Assembly (NCBI GenBank): GCA_036563615.1
Contig: DATCMB010000018.1
Span: forward strand, 248,001 to 312,000
Direction of reading: 5' to 3'
Length of the DNA: 64,000 bases
Source: Candidatus Binatia bacterium
GTDB taxonomy: Bacteria > Desulfobacterota > Binatia > UBA12015
The notes beneath the pieces are model-generated. The model made no database searches, was not told the origin of the DNA, and worked only from the letters and a program-made list of their open reading frames with translations. The position numbers were made by a program, and so were the translations under genes. Shown one piece after another: positions 30,990-39,424 of the stretch. Position 1 is the first letter of the stretch, and the number at the start of each line of letters is the position of its first letter.

Positions 30990-31409
30990 ATGTCGACAGC
31001 CAGCGCCCGACGAAACGTGCGTAGCTCGCGAAGCGGACGCGGCGGCCGGCGCATGACGCGCCCGGGGGCGACGGCTTCGTCGCCGAAGCGTCCCAGCGCG
31101 CGCGCGGCGCGCCTCGCGGCGCTGATCGCGGAACTCGAGAACGCGGCCTGCGCGATCGGCATCCGCGTGCGGCGCGAGCGTCTGATGCGCGAGGTCGGGT
31201 ATCACGCGCGCAGCGGGCTGTGTCGCGTCGACGGGCAGGAGGTGCTGTTCGTCGATCACGACCTGTCGCCCGACGACGAGATCGAGCTTTTGGCGTTGAC
31301 GCTCGAGGGGCGGGACCTTTCGGGGGTCGACATCTCCCCGGAAGCCCGTCGCTTGCTCGCGCGCGCGCCGCGGGATGCCGTGGTTGACAAAGAACCACGG
31401 CGTCCGTAA
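30990..31409 (+). CDS. Conserved hypothetical protein upstream of fur
   Basis: A 139-residue soluble protein. The first ~35 residues are basic and low-complexity; the conserved part (LAALIAELENAACAIGIRVRRE, then SGLCRVDGQEVLFVDHDLSPDDEIELL) resembles a short uncharacterised family I have seen next to regulators in delta-type proteobacteria. ATG 30990 or ATG 31053 could be the true start. It is 9 bases upstream of fur, so cotranscription is likely. No function is assigned. Confidence 0.55.
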   Translation: MSTASARRNVRSSRSGRGGRRMTRPGATASSPKRPSARAARLAALIAELENAACAIGIRVRRERLMREVGYHARSGLCRVDGQEVLFVDHDLSPDDEIELLALTLEGRDLSGVDISPEARRLLARAPRDAVVDKEPRRP

Positions 31410-31418
31410 CGCTCGTTC

Positions 31419-31910
31419 ATGCTGTCGCGCGCGGAGCGATTCGCCGCATTCCGCAAGGCGCTCAAAGAAAAGAATCTCAAGTCCACCGCGCAGCGCGACG
31501 ACATCGCTCATGTCTTCTTCGGCGGCCACCGCCACATGAGCATCGACGACCTCTACCGTGAGGTCCGCAAGATCAACCCGCGCGTCGGCTACGCGACCGT
31601 CTACCGGACGATCAAGCTGCTGAAGGAGTGCGGGCTCGCCGACGAGCAGCACTTCGCCGACGGTCAGACCCGCTACGAGAACGCCGACGTCGGGGATCAG
31701 CACCACGACCACATCATCTGCGATCGCTGCGGGCGGATCGTGGAGTTCTCGGACGACCAGCTCGAGCGCCTGCAGGAGGACATCGCGACGCGCCTCGGGT
31801 TCGTGCTCGCCCGGCACCGCCTCGAGCTCTACGGGATCTGCCGCGAGTGCCGCGAGGGCGTGCGGCCGAGCGCCAGCGTCGATCGCGTCGCCACCACGTC
31901 GCGGCGCTGA
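31419..31910 (+). CDS. fur: Ferric uptake regulator family protein
   Basis: Metal-sensing repressor of 163 residues. The winged helix is typical (LKSTAQRDDIAHVFF, YATVYRTIKLLKECGLA). The metal region QHHDHIICDRCGRIVEF carries the His cluster and first CxxC pair, and GICRECREG carries the second. The sequence is most like Fur/PerR; which metal or oxidant it senses cannot be told. A TTGACA lies upstream at 31384. A Fur-type palindrome lies 170 bases downstream, before the Com-like gene. Confidence 0.88.
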   Translation: MLSRAERFAAFRKALKEKNLKSTAQRDDIAHVFFGGHRHMSIDDLYREVRKINPRVGYATVYRTIKLLKECGLADEQHFADGQTRYENADVGDQHHDHIICDRCGRIVEFSDDQLERLQEDIATRLGFVLARHRLELYGICRECREGVRPSASVDRVATTSRR

Positions 31911-32067
31911 TTCGTCCCCGCCGCCTCAGCGGTCGGCTCGGACCGGCGTGCCGGTCGCCACGGGGGGTCGTGCGCCGCTCATCCCGATCCGGAGAACGCG
32001 CGGCGGAACCTACTCCGCGACGCGGCCACGACGCGCACCACCCGCGGTGCTTTTCGCCACGCCCACC

Positions 32068-32098
32068 TTGACATCAGGCATTGAAAATGATGTTCAAT
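32068..32098 (+). promoter_or_regulatory. Promoter region with Fur-box-like palindrome
   Basis: The -35 is a perfect TTGACA (32068-32073). The -10 area contains TTCAAT (32093-32098), 19 bases away. The palindrome ATTGAAAAT-G-ATGTTCAAT (32080-32098) is a 9-1-9 dyad with one mismatch, the organisation of a Fur box, and it covers the spacer and -10. The rest of 31911-32108 shows no gene. Repression of the downstream genes by the adjacent Fur is inferred. Confidence 0.55.
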
Positions 32099-32108
32099 TT
32101 CGCCCCCG

Positions 32109-32321
32109 ATGAGCGAGCCGTCACCATCTCGGGACGCCGGCCACGCCGAGCACGAGCGGCGCTGCGCCTGCGGTAGCCTGCTCGCGCGCCTGCGCGCGAC
32201 GGGCGTCGAGCTCAAGTGTCGGCGCTGCAAGCGGGTCGTCGTGATTCCCTGGGCGACGTCCGCGAGCTGGCACGGCATCGACGTGGAGTGGGACGGCGCG
32301 GGAGCGAGCGGGGGAAGTTGA
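32109..32321 (+). CDS. Small Com-like zinc-ribbon protein
   Basis: A 70-residue protein with a Com-type zinc ribbon: C19-x-C21-GSLLARL, then ELKC37-x2-C40-KRVVVIPW. Phage Mu Com binds mRNA to allow translation; chromosomal relatives are uncharacterised. ATG 32109 has no Shine-Dalgarno sequence and lies only about 10 bases after the -10-like TTCAAT, so the message may be nearly leaderless. It sits between the Fur-box promoter and the porin gene. Confidence 0.65.
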   Translation: MSEPSPSRDAGHAEHERRCACGSLLARLRATGVELKCRRCKRVVVIPWATSASWHGIDVEWDGAGASGGS

Positions 32322-32401
32322 TCTGAGTCGAGCCCAGCGGCCAGCGGCGCACGCCCAGAGCCCTTCGACAGAGTCCGGTTCTACCAGCAGAGGAGGGATG
32401 C

Positions 32402-33805
32402 ATGGTGCGAAGGCTCGTCGCCGTGCTGGCGATCGTGGGCTGCGTGATTCCGTTCCCGACCCGGAGCTACGCGTCCAGTGAGCAGCGGATCCGCGAGCTC
32501 GAGCAGAAGCTTCTCGAGATGCAGAAGGAGCTCGAGGCGCTGAAGGCCGAGCAGGTCAAAGAGGTCGAGGAAGTCAAGGCGAAGCAGCAGGAGAGCGAGC
32601 GCAAGACCAACGTGCTCGCCGACGCGGTCGACAAGATCCGCACGCAGCTCACCATCCCGGAGGAGCTCGAGCTCAAGGGCGAGTACGGCATGGGCCCGGC
32701 GGCGTCGAAGATCTACCGCACGTCGCGCGGCCTCTCGATCGGCGGCTACGGCGAGGCCAAGTTCACCGGCTACGTGAGCGACAAGGGCCCGAACGACCGC
32801 AACCGCGCCGACCTCGAGCGCCTGGTCCTCTACACCGGCTACAAGTTCAACGACTGGATCGTGTTCAACTCGGAGATCGAGTTCGAGCACGCCAGCACGA
32901 ACGCGAACGAGAGCTCGAGCGGCGGCTCGGTGGCGGTCGAGTTCGCCTACCTCGACTTCTTCCTGAAGGAGTACGCCAACGGGCGCGTCGGCCTCGTGCT
33001 CGTGCCGATGGGCTTCATCAACGAGTGGCACGAGCCGGTGTTCTACTACTCGGTGAACCGCCCCGAGGTGGAGCGTCAGATCATCCCGTCGACCTGGCGT
33101 GAGCTCGGCTTCGGCCTGTTCGGCGAGATCATCCCCGGGCTCAACTACCGCGCGTACCTGATCAACGGCTTCAACGCGAAGGGCATCCGTCCGCAGGGCT
33201 TCCGCGACGCCCGACAGAACGGCAACCGCGTGCTGTACGAGGACGTCGCCTTCACCGGTCGGCTCGACTACAACCCGATCCCGAGCCTGCTGCTCGGCGC
33301 GTCGGTGTACACCGGCAACTCCGGTCAGGATCAGGTCGTCGACGACGTCCGCATCCCGAAGACCAGCACGACCATCTGGGAGGTCCACGGCCAGTACCGT
33401 GCGTACGGCCTGCAGGCGCGCGCGCTGTTCACCATGGCGAACCTCGGCGACGCGCGCTCGCTGACCCTCGCGCTGCGCGAGATCGGCGAGATCTCCGAGA
33501 ACGCGACCATCGCGGGCCGCATGATCGGCACCTACTTCGAGCTCGGCTACGACGTCATGCAGTGGATCCTGCCGGACTCGGAGATGGCCCTCGCGCCGTT
33601 CGCCCGTTTCTCGTACCTGAACACCCAGGATGAGACTCCCCCGGGCCTCGGCAAGAACAACAACCTGCAGCAGCGCATCTGGGAGGTCGGCATCGACTAC
33701 TGGCCGATCCAGAACGTCGTCTTCAAGCTCGACTACCGCACGTTCAACGTCGTCTCGGGCACGAAGCCGGACGAGATCAACCTCGGATTTGGCTTCGTGT
33801 TCTAG
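32402..33805 (+). CDS. Outer-membrane porin with N-terminal coiled coil
   Basis: A 467-residue outer-membrane beta-barrel protein. A signal peptide (VRRLVAVLAIVGCV, cleavage after SYA) is followed by a periplasmic coiled coil (about 26-85, repeated LE/KEVEE heptads) and then a barrel of alternating aromatic strands ending in the C-terminal Phe of GFGFVF. The layout resembles phosphate-selective-porin-type (OprO/P) proteins; selectivity is unknown. ATG 32402 has AGGAGGG 5 bases upstream. A stem-loop follows the stop. Context with the FMN proteins and Fur box suggests an iron or redox role. Confidence 0.8.
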   Translation: MVRRLVAVLAIVGCVIPFPTRSYASSEQRIRELEQKLLEMQKELEALKAEQVKEVEEVKAKQQESERKTNVLADAVDKIRTQLTIPEELELKGEYGMGPAASKIYRTSRGLSIGGYGEAKFTGYVSDKGPNDRNRADLERLVLYTGYKFNDWIVFNSEIEFEHASTNANESSSGGSVAVEFAYLDFFLKEYANGRVGLVLVPMGFINEWHEPVFYYSVNRPEVERQIIPSTWRELGFGLFGEIIPGLNYRAYLINGFNAKGIRPQGFRDARQNGNRVLYEDVAFTGRLDYNPIPSLLLGASVYTGNSGQDQVVDDVRIPKTSTTIWEVHGQYRAYGLQARALFTMANLGDARSLTLALREIGEISENATIAGRMIGTYFELGYDVMQWILPDSEMALAPFARFSYLNTQDETPPGLGKNNNLQQRIWEVGIDYWPIQNVVFKLDYRTFNVVSGTKPDEINLGFGFVF

Positions 33806-33813
33806 CTCGGCGT

Positions 33814-33842
33814 GGGGGCGCGGTTCTCGCGCCCCCGTTCGT
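33814..33842 (+). terminator. Stem-loop terminator after the porin gene
   Basis: A 9-bp perfect stem GGGGGCGCG/CGCGCCCCC (33814-33822 and 33828-33836) with a 5-base loop, followed by GTTCGTTTCC. The weak T-tract suggests partial termination, which would set a high porin to flavoprotein ratio. Confidence 0.65.
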
Positions 33843-33863
33843 TTCCGCTCGGCGGCGCTCTGC

Positions 33864-34418
33864 GTGCGCGCCGGGCTTCGCACCATCCTTGGCTTCGTCG
33901 CGACGGTCGCGCTCGTGCTCGCGGGCGCGACCGTCGCGTCTGCGAAGGTTCACTACGCGCGCAACGAAGCCCTGCAGCTCGCCTTCCCCGGCGCGGATCG
34001 CGTCGAGAGCAAGAACTTCTTCCTCACCGACGAAGAGCAGGCGCGCGTCGAGGAGCTCGCCAAGGCGCCGCTCGAGTCGCAGCTCGTCACGGTGCACGTC
34101 GGCGAGAAGGACGGCGCGCCGATGGGCTACGCGTTCATCGACACCCACATCGTGCGGACGCTGCCCGAGACGCTGCTGATCGTCGTCGCGCCGGACGGCT
34201 CGGTGGCGAAGCTTCTCCTGCTCGCCTTCTACGAGCCGCCGGACTTCGAGCCCTCCGAGCGCTGGCTCGAGCAGTTCCCGAACCGCAAGCTCGACCCGGC
34301 GATGCGCGTCGACCGCGACATCCACGGCATCGCCGGCGCGACGCTCACCTCGCACGCCGTCACGTCCGCGGTGCGCCGCGCGCTCGCGCTCCACCAGGTC
34401 TTGATCGAGAAGAAGTAG
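33864..34418 (+). CDS. Exported FMN-binding domain protein
   Basis: A 184-residue protein with a signal peptide (cleavage after TVASA) and a single FMN-binding domain of the NqrC/RnfG type. The flavinylation motif is AGATLTS; T162 is the expected site of covalent FMN attachment by ApbE, which is encoded two genes downstream. It should be a periplasmic one- or two-electron carrier. GTG 33864 puts the signal peptide at the start; there is no clear ribosome site. Confidence 0.82.
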   Translation: MRAGLRTILGFVATVALVLAGATVASAKVHYARNEALQLAFPGADRVESKNFFLTDEEQARVEELAKAPLESQLVTVHVGEKDGAPMGYAFIDTHIVRTLPETLLIVVAPDGSVAKLLLLAFYEPPDFEPSERWLEQFPNRKLDPAMRVDRDIHGIAGATLTSHAVTSAVRRALALHQVLIEKK

Positions 34419-34421
34419 CCC

Positions 34422-34979
34422 ATGCGCTTCGTGATCACGGGAGAGTGGAGCCGCAATCGCCTCCTGCAGGCGATCATCCTGATGTTCGTGCTCTACGTCG
34501 TGGTCCTCTGGCTCACGAACGCGGCGCTCTTCTTCAACAAGATGGGGCTCAGCTACCAGTCGGTGGTCGACTACTACCTCGGCTCCGAGGAGCGCTTCCT
34601 GCAGCCGCGCAGCTACCAGGGCATGCTCGAGGTCTCGCACTTCCACTTCTTCGCGATGGGACTTCTGCTCTTGACGCTGACGCACCTGATGCTGTTCGTG
34701 CCGCTGCGCCCCGACCTGAAGCCGTGGTTCATCGTCGTCCCGTTCGGCGCGGCGCTGCTCGACGAGGGCTCCGGCTGGCTGGTGCGTTTCGTGAGCCCGT
34801 GGTTCGCGTACCTGAAGATCGCGAGCTTCCTCGCGCTCGAGACGAGCCTCGCGGTGCTCGTCGTGGCGTGCGTGTGGGCGGTGTTCGCGGGCTCGTCGGC
34901 GGCCTACCGCGGCGACGCCGAGGACGACGAGGACGAGGAGGAAGAGGAAGAAGAGGAGTCGGAGCGCGCCGGGCTGTGA
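34422..34979 (+). CDS. Four-TM membrane protein with clustered histidines
   Basis: A 185-residue inner-membrane protein. Hydrophobic segments lie near 14-36, 75-95, 103-120 and 130-155. H73, H75 and H88 in SHFHFFAMG and LTLTHLM lie in or beside the second segment and could ligate haem or metal; family function is unknown to me. The C-terminus is an unusual run of Asp/Glu. It starts 3 bases after the FMN protein and its stop overlaps the ApbE start, so it is probably the membrane electron donor or anchor for the flavoprotein. Confidence 0.7.
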   Translation: MRFVITGEWSRNRLLQAIILMFVLYVVVLWLTNAALFFNKMGLSYQSVVDYYLGSEERFLQPRSYQGMLEVSHFHFFAMGLLLLTLTHLMLFVPLRPDLKPWFIVVPFGAALLDEGSGWLVRFVSPWFAYLKIASFLALETSLAVLVVACVWAVFAGSSAAYRGDAEDDEDEEEEEEEESERAGL

Positions 34980-36052
34980 GCGTCGCCCGCGTCGCCACGG
35001 CCGCTCTCTGGCTGCTGCTCGTCCCGGGCGCGTCGGCGCTCGCCTCGGCGCGCGAGCCCGTCGTCGTCAGCGACTGCGTGCGCGACGGTCGCTACGTCAT
35101 GGGCACGATCCTGCAGGTCGAGCTGTGCACGACCGACGACCGCGGCCCGCTCGACGCAGCCGACGTGTGGGCGATCGCCGAGCGCCTCGACGCTCTCCTC
35201 ACCACCTGGCGTGCCGACGCGCCGACGAGCCGCTTCAACGCGCACGCCGGCTCGGGCCTGCAGCCGCTGCCGCCCGAGGTGATCGAGGTCCTGGCGCTGT
35301 CGCGCGAGTACTCGGTGCTCACGCGCGGCACGTTCGACGTCACCGTCGGGCCGCTCGTCACGCTGTGGCGTGACGCCGGACGCCGTGGCGAGCTGCCGGC
35401 GGCAGACGCGCTCGCCGCGGCGCGCGCGCGCGTCGGCAGCGAGCACATCGTGCTCGCGCAAGGCGGCAGCGCTGCGGCGCTCGACGCTCCCGGCACCAGC
35501 GTCGACTTCGGCGGCATCGGCAAGGGGTACGCGCTCGATCGCATCGCGGGCGCGCTGCGCGCGCGGGGCGGGACGAGCGCGCTGCTCGACTTCGGCCGCA
35601 GCAGCATCCAGGCGATCGGCGCGCCGCCCGACGCGGACGGCTGGCGGCTCCTGCTCGCGCACCCCGCCGGCGCGTCGCTCGGGGTCGTGACGCTGCGCGA
35701 TCGTGCGCTGTCGGTCTCGGGCAGCTTCGGCCAGACGAGCGAGATCGCGGGGCGTCGCTTCGGGCACGTGCTCGACCCGCGCACCGGCTGGCCGATGGAG
35801 CGCGACCTGGTCGCCGCGGTCGTCGCGCCGACGGGAGCTGCGGCGGAGGCGCTCAGCAAGGCGCTCTTGCTGCTCGGCGAGCGCGACGGCATCGCGCTGC
35901 TCGAAGGGCTCGACGGCATCGAGGGACTGCTCGCGACCGCGGACGGTCACACCTGGACGACGCGCGGCTGGGACGCGACCGTCGCGTTCGAGGCGATGCC
36001 GACGCTCGAAGCCGCGCAAGCGCTCGAGGCGTCGCGCGCGCCCGCGTCGTAG
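34976..36052 (+). CDS. apbE: FAD:protein FMN transferase ApbE
   Basis: Transfers FMN from FAD onto a Thr/Ser of periplasmic flavoproteins (358 residues). Motifs: YVMGTILQVEL, FDVTVGPLVTLW, DFGGIGKGYALD, and FGHVLDPRTGWPM, whose Asp helps bind Mg. An N-terminal hydrophobic signal (ATAALWLLLVPGASALA) sends it to the periplasm. GTG 34976 overlaps the preceding stop by 4 bases. The substrate is almost certainly the FMN-binding protein two genes upstream. Confidence 0.92.
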   Translation: MSVARVATAALWLLLVPGASALASAREPVVVSDCVRDGRYVMGTILQVELCTTDDRGPLDAADVWAIAERLDALLTTWRADAPTSRFNAHAGSGLQPLPPEVIEVLALSREYSVLTRGTFDVTVGPLVTLWRDAGRRGELPAADALAAARARVGSEHIVLAQGGSAAALDAPGTSVDFGGIGKGYALDRIAGALRARGGTSALLDFGRSSIQAIGAPPDADGWRLLLAHPAGASLGVVTLRDRALSVSGSFGQTSEIAGRRFGHVLDPRTGWPMERDLVAAVVAPTGAAAEALSKALLLLGERDGIALLEGLDGIEGLLATADGHTWTTRGWDATVAFEAMPTLEAAQALEASRAPAS

Positions 36053-36104
36053 GAGCCGCTTCCGCGCCGCCGCGTTCGGCGCCGTAGCGGTCAGCGCGCC
36101 GTCG

Positions 36105-36923
36105 TCAGTGCGTCGCGGGGAGCCCGAAGATCGCGGTGGCGTTGTGCGTCACGGCCGCGCAGAGCTCCGCGAGGTCGTCGCCGCGCACCTCGGCGAGCCG
36201 CGCTGCGGTCTCGACCACGAACGACGGCTCGCAGCGCTTGCCGCGCAGCGGCACCGGCGCGAGGTACGGCGCGTCGGTCTCGACCAGCAGCCGGTCGCGC
36301 GGGATGACGCGCGCCACCTCGCGCAGCGCGTTCGCGTTGCGGAAGGTGACGATGCCGCTGAACGAGATCGAGAAGCCGAGCTCGAGCATTGCCTGCGCTT
36401 CCTGCAGGTTGCCGGTGAAGCAGTGCACCACGCCGCGCAGCCGCGGCGGGCGGTCCTCGTCGAGCACGCGGAAGAGATCGGCGTAGGCGTCGCGGCAGTG
36501 GATCACGAGCGGCTTGCCGACCTCGGCCGCGATCAGCACGTGCGCGCGCAGCGACGCGACCTGCGCTTCGCGCGGCGAGTTGTCGTAGTGGTAGTCGAGC
36601 CCGGTCTCGCCGACCGCCGCGACCAGCGGATCGCGCGCGAGCCGGGCGACCTCCTCGAGCGCGCGCCGGTCCGCGTCCTTGGCGTCGTGCGGGTGGATGC
36701 CGACCACCGCGCGCATCCGGTCGGGATGGCGGCGGACGAGCTCGAGCGCGGCCTGGTTCGACGCCGAACCGCCGCCAGCGCCGACGATCACCGCGCCTGC
36801 GACGCCGACGTCGAGCGCGCGCTGCCAGACGGCGTCGCGGTCGGCGTCGAACGCCTCGTCGGCGAGGTGGCAGTGCGAGTCGACCACCCGGACGCCGGGT
36901 GGCAGCGGATGCGGCGCGCTCAA
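36105..36923 (-). CDS. tatD: TatD-family metal-dependent DNase
   Basis: TIM-barrel metal hydrolase of 272 residues. Metal ligands: DSHCHL near residue 15, GETGLDYHYD, VIHCRDAY, HCFTGN and ETDAPYL. It acts as a 3'-5' exonuclease or in DNA quality control in characterised members. The start is a TTG at 36923 that overlaps the metG stop (TTGA); no ATG or GTG gives the full domain. It is the last gene of the metG run. Confidence 0.9.
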   Translation of the reverse strand: MSAPHPLPPGVRVVDSHCHLADEAFDADRDAVWQRALDVGVAGAVIVGAGGGSASNQAALELVRRHPDRMRAVVGIHPHDAKDADRRALEEVARLARDPLVAAVGETGLDYHYDNSPREAQVASLRAHVLIAAEVGKPLVIHCRDAYADLFRVLDEDRPPRLRGVVHCFTGNLQEAQAMLELGFSISFSGIVTFRNANALREVARVIPRDRLLVETDAPYLAPVPLRGKRCEPSFVVETAARLAEVRGDDLAELCAAVTHNATAIFGLPATH

Positions 36924-38512
36924 GAGCGAGGCTGCTTCTTGCCGCCCTTGGCGGCGTTCCCGACGCTCCCGCCGCGCTTGCCCTCGCCATCGGTCTCGAT
37001 GCGCGGGAAGAGCGCGACCGGCTCGCCGACGCGGTGACCCGGCGGGAACGCCGCGCCCCAGGCGAGGTGCAGATCGCCGAAGCGGGTTTCGTCGAGTCCC
37101 AGCGCGACGCGCAGACGCTCCGCGGTGTCGGGCATGAACGGCGCGATGAGCTGCGCGGTCACCCGCAGCGCCTCGAGGCAGTTGTGCAGGATCGCGCCGA
37201 CGCGCGGCATCTGCGCCGGATCCTTCGCGAGCGTGAACGGCGCCGTGGCGACGATGTACTTGTTCGCCGCGTCGAGCGCGCGCCAGAGCGCTTCGAGCCC
37301 GCGGTGGAAGGCGAGGGCGCGCACGTGCGCGTCGAGCTCGCGGCTCTCGCGCGCGTAGGCCTCCGCGAGCTCGCGGTCCGCGTCGTCGCTCGGCTCGAGC
37401 GGCTGCACCTCGCCCGCGAAGTAGCGCTTCATCATCGCGAGCGTCCGGCTCGCGAGGTTGCCGAGCCCGTTCGCGAGATCCGCGTTGATGCGCGTGATCA
37501 GCGCCGCTTCGGTGAAGTCGGCGTCGCTGCCGAAGGGCGCCTCGCGCAGCAGGAAGTAGCGCACGGCGTCCATGCCGTACTTGTCGCGCAGCACGAGCGG
37601 CTCGATCACGTTGCCGAGCGACTTCGACATCTTCTGCCCGCCGCTCGTCCAGTAGCCGTGCACGTTCAGGTGCTGGTAGAGCGGGTAGCCCGCCGCGAGC
37701 AGCATCGTCGGCCAGAAGATCGCGTGCGGCTTCAGGATGTCCTTGGCGACGAAGTGGTTCGCGTACGGCCAGAGCCGCTCGCGCAGCCCGCGCGCTTCGA
37801 GGCCGCTCACGTAGTTCAGCAGCGCGTCGAACCAAACGTAGGTGACGTAGTTCGAGTCGAAGGGCATCTCGATGCCCCACGTGAGCCGCGCCTTCGGACG
37901 CGAGATGCAGAGGTCGCCGATCGGCTCGCGCAGCATCGCCAGCGCTTCCGAGCGATAGCCCTCGGGACGGATGAAGTCCGGGTTCTGCTCGATGTGGCGG
38001 CGCACCGCGTCCTGGTACTTCTCCATGCGGAAGAAGTAGTTCGGCTCCTCGATCTCGACCGGCTTGGTGAGGTGCTGCGGACAGAGCCCGTCGACGAGCT
38101 CCTTCTCGGTGTACAGCCGCTCGCAGCCGACGCAGTACAGACCCGAGTACGAGCCGAAGTAGATGTCGCCCGCGTCGTAGATCCGCGCCAGCACGTCCTG
38201 CACGAAGCGCACGTGGTGCGGATCGGACGTCCGCATGAAGTGGTCGTAGCGGATCCCGATCGAGTCCCAGACGGCGCGGAACTTCGCGCTCACGTCGTCG
38301 ACGAACTCCTTCGGCGTGCGCCCGACGGCCTGCGCGGCCTGCGCGATCTTCTCGCCGTGCTCATCCGTGCCGGTGAGCAGGAAGGTCTCGACGCCGCGCT
38401 GCCGGTGGAAGCGCGCGAACGCGTCGCAGACGACGTTCGTGTACGTCGAGCCGAGGTGAGGCTCGGCGTTGGCGTAGTAGAGAGGCGTGGTGATGTAGAT
38501 CCGCTCGCTCAT
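36920..38512 (-). CDS. metG: Methionyl-tRNA synthetase
   Basis: Class I synthetase of 530 residues. The HIGH-type motif is AEPHLGSTYT, the zinc knuckle has YCVGCE and LCPQH, and the KMSKS loop is QKMSKSLGNV. The C-terminus is a basic Gly/Lys tail without the tRNA-binding EMAP-like domain found in longer forms. ATG 38512 begins MSERIYITTPLYYANAEPH as expected. It overlaps tatD by 4 bases and follows the PSP1 gene by 20. Confidence 0.95.
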   Translation of the reverse strand: MSERIYITTPLYYANAEPHLGSTYTNVVCDAFARFHRQRGVETFLLTGTDEHGEKIAQAAQAVGRTPKEFVDDVSAKFRAVWDSIGIRYDHFMRTSDPHHVRFVQDVLARIYDAGDIYFGSYSGLYCVGCERLYTEKELVDGLCPQHLTKPVEIEEPNYFFRMEKYQDAVRRHIEQNPDFIRPEGYRSEALAMLREPIGDLCISRPKARLTWGIEMPFDSNYVTYVWFDALLNYVSGLEARGLRERLWPYANHFVAKDILKPHAIFWPTMLLAAGYPLYQHLNVHGYWTSGGQKMSKSLGNVIEPLVLRDKYGMDAVRYFLLREAPFGSDADFTEAALITRINADLANGLGNLASRTLAMMKRYFAGEVQPLEPSDDADRELAEAYARESRELDAHVRALAFHRGLEALWRALDAANKYIVATAPFTLAKDPAQMPRVGAILHNCLEALRVTAQLIAPFMPDTAERLRVALGLDETRFGDLHLAWGAAFPPGHRVGEPVALFPRIETDGEGKRGGSVGNAAKGGKKQPRS

Positions 38513-38532
38513 GTTCTCGCGCTGGCGCTGGC

Positions 38533-39402
38533 TCAGGACGTCGCGTCCGGACGCCGCTCGACCAGGTCCTCGAGGGAGCACTCGACGACCAGCCCGTCTT
38601 CGTCGCGGCGCACGAGCACGCGCTGCTTGAGCGTCAAGTGCTTGATGACCTCACCGTCGCCCTTGACGCTCTGCACGCGTTTCCCGACCCGTGGAAGCTC
38701 GCGGCGCAAGGCGAGGTACGTGTCGTACTCGTAGCGCAGGCAGCACTTGAGCCGCCCGCACATCCCGGCGAGCTTCGACGGGTTCAGCGACAGGTCCTGC
38801 TCCTTCGCCATCTTGACGGACACCGCCGCGAACTCGCGCAGCCAGGACGCGCAGCACAGCTCCCGCCCGCACGGTCCGACGCCGCCGACGAGCCGCGTCT
38901 CGTCGCGCGCGCCGATCTGGCGCATCTCGATGCGCGTGTGCAGCGCCTGCGCGAGGTCGCGCACCAGGCCGCGGAAGTCGATGCGCGTCTCGGACATGAA
39001 GTAGAAGACCGCCTTGCCGCCGTCGAAGCGGTAGTCGACGCGGATCAGCTTGACGTCGAGCTTGTGGCGCGCGGCGAGCGACACGAAGACGTTGCGCGCG
39101 CGCTGCTCCTGCGCACGATTGTGCTCGGCGCGGCTCAAATCGCGGGCGTCGGCGCGACGCAGCACGCGCGGCAGCGTCACCCCCTCCTCGGACTCCCAGC
39201 GCGGGCGCGGGCCGGCGATCACCTCGCCGAGCTCGGGGCCGCGCTCGGTCTGCACGATCACCAGGTCGTGGCGCTGGAGCGGCAGCGTGCCGGCGTCGAA
39301 GGCGCGCGCGCGCCCCGCGACCCGGAAGCGGACGTCGACGACCGCCGGAGCGGGCGCCGCGGCGGCCGCTGCTTCGGGCTCGTGCGGGATCTCGGTGCTC
39401 AT
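38533..39402 (-). CDS. PSP1-domain protein (RicT/YaaT family)
   Basis: A 289-residue protein with a PSP1 domain. The cysteine-rich core CGRELCCASW and MCGRLKCCLRY gives two CxxxxCC pairs expected to bind zinc or an Fe-S cluster. The Bacillus homologue acts in an RNA-processing/phosphorelay complex; here its place between holB and metG is the conserved neighbourhood. ATG 39402 is chosen; an in-frame ATG at 39516 would read back into holB. The first ~30 residues are Ala/Pro-rich. Confidence 0.85.
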   Translation of the reverse strand: MSTEIPHEPEAAAAAAPAPAVVDVRFRVAGRARAFDAGTLPLQRHDLVIVQTERGPELGEVIAGPRPRWESEEGVTLPRVLRRADARDLSRAEHNRAQEQRARNVFVSLAARHKLDVKLIRVDYRFDGGKAVFYFMSETRIDFRGLVRDLAQALHTRIEMRQIGARDETRLVGGVGPCGRELCCASWLREFAAVSVKMAKEQDLSLNPSKLAGMCGRLKCCLRYEYDTYLALRRELPRVGKRVQSVKGDGEVIKHLTLKQRVLVRRDEDGLVVECSLEDLVERRPDATS

Positions 39403-39424
39403 CGATTGCGCCTTCGTCGCGCCT

